In this document: in pieces, positions 14,445-17,675 of the stretch | Position numbering within the stretch: position 1 is the first letter of the stretch | How the letters are laid out: each line of letters opens with the position of its first letter | From: RGIG8497 sp045593265 | Lineage (GTDB): Bacteria; Bacillota; Clostridia; RGIG6154 | DNA length: 17,675 bases | Direction of reading: 5' to 3' | Assembly (NCBI GenBank): GCA_045593265.1 | Contig: JAZNWH010000027.1 | Location: 1-17,675, forward strand | Position numbers and translations under genes: made by a program | The notes under the pieces: generated by a model | What the model was told of the DNA's origin: nothing | Database searches by the model: none | What the model saw: the letters and a program-made list of their open reading frames with translations, nothing else

Positions 14445-14624
14445 GCGATATAAATTCCTGACGGAATTTGTGATATACCTTGTGGCGCGATATATCCTGA
14501 CGGATGCGATATGTCCCTTCGGGACGAGTTGAAGGAATTTATATCATATCGTAAACGAAACGAAGTGAAGTTATATCGAATTTGCGAAGCAAATATATCG
14601 CACGAGTGATAGCGAGTATATCGC
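14445..14624. repeat. Comb-like palindromic repeat, box GCGATATA
   Basis: Four boxes in the left half read GCGATATA (14445-14452), GTGATATA (14470-14477), GCGATATA (14487-14494) and GCGATATG (14506-14513). Four boxes in the right half read CATATCG (14545-14551), TATATCG (14572-14578), TATATCGC (14594-14601) and TATATCGC (14617-14624), so they can pair in nested order. Between boxes lie small hairpins with 3-4 nt loops, for example 14452-14469 (loop TGAC), 14494-14505 (TGAC), 14513-14525 (TTC) and 14580-14594 (GAA). The innermost pair ends in G opposite C where the others have A opposite T, which keeps pairing. The element lies between the tRNA terminator and the MATE promoter and encodes no plausible protein. 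Confidence 0.8.
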
Positions 14625-14705
14625 CAATAAAACAAAAATATCCTTATGGTTCTGCTTTCCCGGAAAAAAGACCTGCTAAAAATTCTTTGATTTTTTATAG
14701 TTCCA

Positions 14706-14734
14706 TTGAATTATATGTAAAATTATGATATAAT
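14706..14734 (+). promoter_or_regulatory. Promoter of the MATE gene
   Basis: TTGAAT (14706-14711) and TATAAT (14729-14734) are 17 bp apart. Transcription would begin near 14741, inside the first hairpin of the following repeat, leaving a leader of about 245 nt before the GTG start. The DNA between the two repeats (14625-14705) shows nothing else recognisable. Confidence 0.65.
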
Positions 14735-14913
14735 GAGTTTGCAAAGCAAACTCAATGAATTGCCTTCAGCGTGAATTGAAATCAAAGATTTCGTGAATTG
14801 AGCCTAACGGCTCATGAATTGCACTTCGTGCATTAAAAGGCAATTCAATTCATGGAGCGTAGCGAGAATTCATGGCGGAACGCCAAATCATGACAACGGA
14901 GTTGTCAATTCAT
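14735..14913. repeat. Comb-like palindromic repeat, box ATGAATTG
   Basis: This has the same design as the element at 14445-14624 with another box. Left boxes are ATGAATTG (14755-14762), GTGAATTG (14771-14778), GTGAATTG (14793-14800) and ATGAATTG (14814-14821). Right boxes are CAATTC (14841-14846), CAATTCAT (14846-14853), GAATTCAT (14866-14873), CAAATCAT (14884-14891) and CAATTCAT (14906-14913). Hairpins between them are 14735-14753 (loop AAA), 14778-14792 (AAA), 14800-14813 (TAAC), 14821-14831 (TTC), 14874-14884 (GAA) and 14892-14906 (GGA). An alternative long pairing joins 14757-14766 with 14837-14846 (10 bp). The element sits between the MATE promoter and the MATE start. Confidence 0.8.
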
Positions 14914-14987
14914 AAAAAACAGTGGCATCTAAATTGTGCATCAATTCTATAATAAAAAAACATATTAGTAAAGAAGAGGAAAATAAA

Positions 14988-16364
14988 GTGCTTAAAAAAT
15001 TATTTACACCAACAGATATGACAAAAGATACACCATGGAAGAGTATCCTTATATTTACTTTACCGATGCTTATCGGTAATATTGCGCAACAGCTTTACAG
15101 TACCGTTGACAGTATAGTTGTTGGAAAATATATAGGTGATAATGCGTTAGCAGCAGTTGGAAGTGTACTTCCTATTGTTAATATGCTGCTTGTATTGTTT
15201 ATTGGAATTTCAACAGGCGCAAGTATAATGGTTTCACAATATTTCGGTGCGAAAAATCGTGAAAGCTTATCATATACTATTGGTAATTGTATAACTATAA
15301 CTGCAATTGCGTGTGTATTATTGATTATAGTAGCGGCACCTTTGATTAAACCTGTTTTAATACTGTTGAATACGCCAGATTCTATAATGCAATGGTGTGT
15401 TGACTATCTTACTATTTCTGTAGTAGGTGTTGCGGGAATGGCATACTACAATATCCTTAGTGGAATTATAAGAGGTATGGGTGATTCTTTTTCTGCCCTT
15501 GTATATTTAATTGTTGCTACAATAATAAACATTGTGTTGGATATTTATTTCGTAGCAAGTCTTAATATGGGTGTAGCAGGTGTTGCATTAGCTACAGTAA
15601 TTGCACAGATGATTTCATCTGTTTTATGTTTAATTAAGCTTTCAAAGATGTCGGAAAACTTTGATTTTAAAATTAAGTATTTAAAACCGGTATCTGAATA
15701 CGTGAAAACAACAATACGTCTTGGTCTGCCATCAGGTCTCACACAGGCAATATTTTCTTCTGCAATGATTATAGTGCAATCGCTTACAAATCAGTTTGGA
15801 GAGTTGTTTATCGCATCCAATGTGGTTGTGATGCGTGTTGATGGTTTTGCCATGATGCCTAATTTTTCTTTTGGAACAGCTCTGACTACATATGCAGGTC
15901 AAAATGTAGGTGCAAAGTTGTATGACAGAGTTACAAAAGGAGCAAAACAAGGAACATTAATGGCTGTTGGATGTTCGGCTGTTATTACCGGTGTAATTCT
16001 ATTGTTTGGCAAAAATCTTATGGCTATATTTACAGATACTCAGGAATTGGTAGATATGAGCTACAATCTTATGAAAATTCTTGCTGTAGGATACATAGCT
16101 ATGGCAGTTACTCAAAGTCTTTCAGGAATAATGCGAGGTGCGGGTGATACATTGACACCTATGTGGATTTCGTTAATTACAACAGTTGCAATACGAGTTC
16201 CTGTTGCGTATGGAATATCTTTCCTTACACGAACACCCCTTCTTCCAAACGGACAAAAAGAATGTATCCAGATTTCTCTTCTTTGCTCCTGGGTTTTAGG
16301 TGCGGTTCTTACTGCGATTTTCTATAAAATGGGGAAATGGAAAAATAAAGCAATTAATCAGTAA
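14988..16364 (+). CDS. MATE-family multidrug/metabolite efflux protein
   Basis: This integral membrane protein of 458 residues belongs to the MATE family, which exports cationic drugs or metabolites in exchange for Na+ or H+. Twelve hydrophobic helices form two bundles. Family marks are the N-terminal 'LPMLIGNIAQQLYSTVDSIVVGKYIGDNALAAVG', 'GISTGASIMVSQYFGAKN', 'GIIRGMGDS' and, in the second half, 'LSGIMRGAGDTLTPMWISL'. The frame is open from a GTG at 14922, but that site lies just after the repeat with no ribosome binding site. GTG at 14988 has AGAGGA at 14975-14980, 7 nt upstream, and fits the family's start. The leader contains a long structured repeat. Glycerate kinase follows 27 bp downstream and may be co-transcribed. 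Substrate is unknown. Confidence 0.9.
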   Translation: MLKKLFTPTDMTKDTPWKSILIFTLPMLIGNIAQQLYSTVDSIVVGKYIGDNALAAVGSVLPIVNMLLVLFIGISTGASIMVSQYFGAKNRESLSYTIGNCITITAIACVLLIIVAAPLIKPVLILLNTPDSIMQWCVDYLTISVVGVAGMAYYNILSGIIRGMGDSFSALVYLIVATIINIVLDIYFVASLNMGVAGVALATVIAQMISSVLCLIKLSKMSENFDFKIKYLKPVSEYVKTTIRLGLPSGLTQAIFSSAMIIVQSLTNQFGELFIASNVVVMRVDGFAMMPNFSFGTALTTYAGQNVGAKLYDRVTKGAKQGTLMAVGCSAVITGVILLFGKNLMAIFTDTQELVDMSYNLMKILAVGYIAMAVTQSLSGIMRGAGDTLTPMWISLITTVAIRVPVAYGISFLTRTPLLPNGQKECIQISLLCSWVLGAVLTAIFYKMGKWKNKAINQ

Positions 16365-16391
16365 AATTATAAATATATTAAAAGAAAGGCT

Positions 16392-17537
16392 ATGAAAATC
16401 AGTATGAAAATTACGGTAGCAATAGATTCATTTAAGGGAAGCTTATCTACGTTTCAATCAGGGGATGCTGTAAAAAAAGGTGCGCTTAAAGTATTTGAAG
16501 ATGCTGAAGTTTGCATAAGTCCTCTTGCTGATGGTGGAGAAGGAACTGTGGAGGCAATAGTTTCAGCGAATAACGGAACATATAACAAGGTAAAAGTACA
16601 TAATCCTTTAGGTGTTTTAATTGAAAGCAGCTATGGATACATTTCTGAAAAGCAAACTGCTGTTATAGAAATGTCTTCAGCAGCAGGTATAACTTTAATA
16701 AACGAAAAAGAGAGAAATCCTCTTAACACCACTACATATGGTGTAGGAGAAATGATTAGCGATGCAATAAATAAAGGTTGCCGAAAATTTATAGTAGGTA
16801 TAGGTGGAAGTGCAACAAATGATGGTGGTATAGGTATGCTTTCAGCTTTAGGGATAGAGTTTCTTGATGAAAACGGAAAGGCTGTATCTCAAGGGGCTAA
16901 AGGATTAAAGGAACTTAGAAAAATAAACATCGATAATATCAATCCATTACTGAAAGAATGTTCTTTTTTGGTAGCTTGTGATGTTAATAATCCTCTTTGT
17001 GGGGAAAATGGATGCAGTGCAGTTTACGGACCTCAAAAAGGTGCGAATGCAGAAATGATTAAGTCAATGGATGCCTGGCTCAGTAGTTATGCAGAATTAA
17101 CTAAAGAGATTAACGAAAATTCTGATAAAAATTATCCGGGTGCCGGTGCTGCAGGCGGACTTGGATTTGCATTTTTATCTTACCTTAATGCTGAACTGAA
17201 ATCAGGTATAGATATTGTTATAGAAGCAACTTCCCTTGAGGAAAAGATTAAGTCGGCAGATATAGTAGTAACAGGAGAGGGAAGACTGGATGGACAATCC
17301 TGTATGGGAAAAGCGCCTGTAGGTGTTGCTAAATTGGCAAAAAAATACGGTAAAAAAGTTGTTGCATTTTCGGGTTGCGTAACAGATGATGCAGTTTTAT
17401 GTAACGAACACGGAATAGATGCATTTTTCCCGATATTAAGAACACCCTGTACCCTTGAAGAGGCAATGGATTGTGAAAAAGCTTTCAATAATCTTGTTCT
17501 GACAAGTGAGCAGGTATTCAGATTGATGAGCCTATAA
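16392..17537 (+). CDS. Glycerate kinase
   Basis: This enzyme phosphorylates glycerate with ATP, feeding it into glycolysis or serine metabolism. The 381-residue protein fits the GlxK/GarK family: 'ITVAIDSFKGS' at the start, 'PLADGGEGTVEAI' near residues 44-56, 'IGGSATNDGGIGML' in the middle, 'GAGAAGGLGFAFL', and 'VVTGEGRLDGQSCMGKAP' toward the end. ATG at 16392 has AAAGG only 2 nt away, which is too close, so ATG at 16404, where the conserved family sequence begins, may be the real start. The gene lies 27 bp after the MATE gene. Its stop codon abuts the possible insertion-sequence end at 17538, yet the protein seems to be full length. Confidence 0.9.
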   Translation: MKISMKITVAIDSFKGSLSTFQSGDAVKKGALKVFEDAEVCISPLADGGEGTVEAIVSANNGTYNKVKVHNPLGVLIESSYGYISEKQTAVIEMSSAAGITLINEKERNPLNTTTYGVGEMISDAINKGCRKFIVGIGGSATNDGGIGMLSALGIEFLDENGKAVSQGAKGLKELRKINIDNINPLLKECSFLVACDVNNPLCGENGCSAVYGPQKGANAEMIKSMDAWLSSYAELTKEINENSDKNYPGAGAAGGLGFAFLSYLNAELKSGIDIVIEATSLEEKIKSADIVVTGEGRLDGQSCMGKAPVGVAKLAKKYGKKVVAFSGCVTDDAVLCNEHGIDAFFPILRTPCTLEEAMDCEKAFNNLVLTSEQVFRLMSL

Positions 17538-17675
17538 GGCAGTGTGAGAAAATTTCTGTAAATTCAATTTTTCTATGATAAAATATTCGTGATTTTGGGC
17601 AGGAACAGCCAGATTATGGCTTTCCTGCCTTAGCTGTAATATAGCACGGATTTTACGTCATGTCAAGGGCGGTCT
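17538..17675. mobile_element. Possible terminal region of an insertion sequence
   Basis: Starting one base after the glycerate kinase stop, GGCAGTGTGAGAAAATTTCT followed by GTAAA resembles the terminal repeats of IS256-type elements, recalled rather than searched. The segment also holds a strong hairpin (17598-17605 plus 17607-17610 with 17618-17621 plus 17622-17629) and a minus-strand promoter. No transposase gene or opposite end is in the window, so this remains a suggestion. The hairpin could instead terminate the glycerate kinase transcript. Confidence 0.35.
17638..17666 (-). promoter_or_regulatory. Strong minus-strand promoter near the window edge
   Basis: On the minus strand TTGACA (17661-17666) and TATATT (17638-17643) are exactly 17 bp apart. 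It would transcribe leftward through the hairpin at 17598-17629 and then antisense into the glycerate kinase gene. No coding sequence in that direction is visible here. Confidence 0.55.

Noticed and set aside
14216..14635. ORFs on both strands over 14216-14635, including 'GDGTRTRDLL'-like text
   Set aside because: These are read from the two tRNA genes and the palindromic repeat; this is a well-known false protein pattern.
14445..14913. CRISPR array
   Set aside because: The repeated boxes are only 7-8 bp, switch orientation at mid-element, and are separated by self-complementary hairpins rather than unique spacers of constant length. No cas gene is near.

Overview
The window looks like chromosome from a low-GC, Gram-positive anaerobe of the class Clostridia. 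It is AT-rich, nearly every gene has a strong AGGAGG-type ribosome binding site, promoters are of the sigma-A type (TTGACA, 17 bp, TATAAT), and a divIC plus S1-domain gene pair occurs as in Firmicutes. I cannot name a genus from sequence alone.

Layout. (1) 1-4268 is housekeeping: divIC (septum formation), a yabR-like S1 RNA-binding protein, a convergent tRNA-Pro(GGG) on the minus strand, then alaS with a HIT-family hydrolase 11 bp behind it. (2) 4269-4679 is a 411-bp region without an intact gene. It has many hairpins, a 25-bp hairpin present as two nearly identical copies near its ends, and a start-less ORF remnant. (3) 4680-7630 holds a single-cupin protein, then a tight operon of an AbrB/SpoVT-type regulator, a PLP-dependent enzyme of the 'methionine gamma-lyase/aluminium resistance' family, and an EamA-type membrane transporter. 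(4) 7775-10292 holds a two-domain cytoplasmic GH3 beta-N-acetylhexosaminidase-like enzyme overlapping an HAD-type hydrolase, driven by a consensus promoter. (5) 10312-13274 holds an AraC-family regulator divergent from a second EamA-type transporter and a Gfo/Idh/MocA oxidoreductase, which looks like an inducible uptake and oxidation module for a sugar-like compound. (6) 13376-14403 holds a manganese catalase, then tRNA-Thr(TGT) and tRNA-Tyr(GTA) from one promoter. (7) 14443-14913 holds two elaborate palindromic repeats, then a MATE efflux protein with a GTG start and a glycerate kinase. The right edge (17538 on) may be the end of an insertion sequence, with a strong promoter pointing back into the window.

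The most unusual feature is the pair of repeats at 14445-14624 and 14735-14913. Each is a comb of small hairpins separated by a short box. The box recurs in one orientation through the left half and as its reverse complement through the right half, so the boxes can pair in nested order into one long axis with hairpins branching from both sides. The two elements share this design but use different box sequences (GCGATATA versus ATGAATTG). In the first, the innermost box pair carries a matched change that keeps pairing. The second lies inside the predicted 5' leader of the MATE gene. The architecture is read directly from the sequence; function and mobility are inference.
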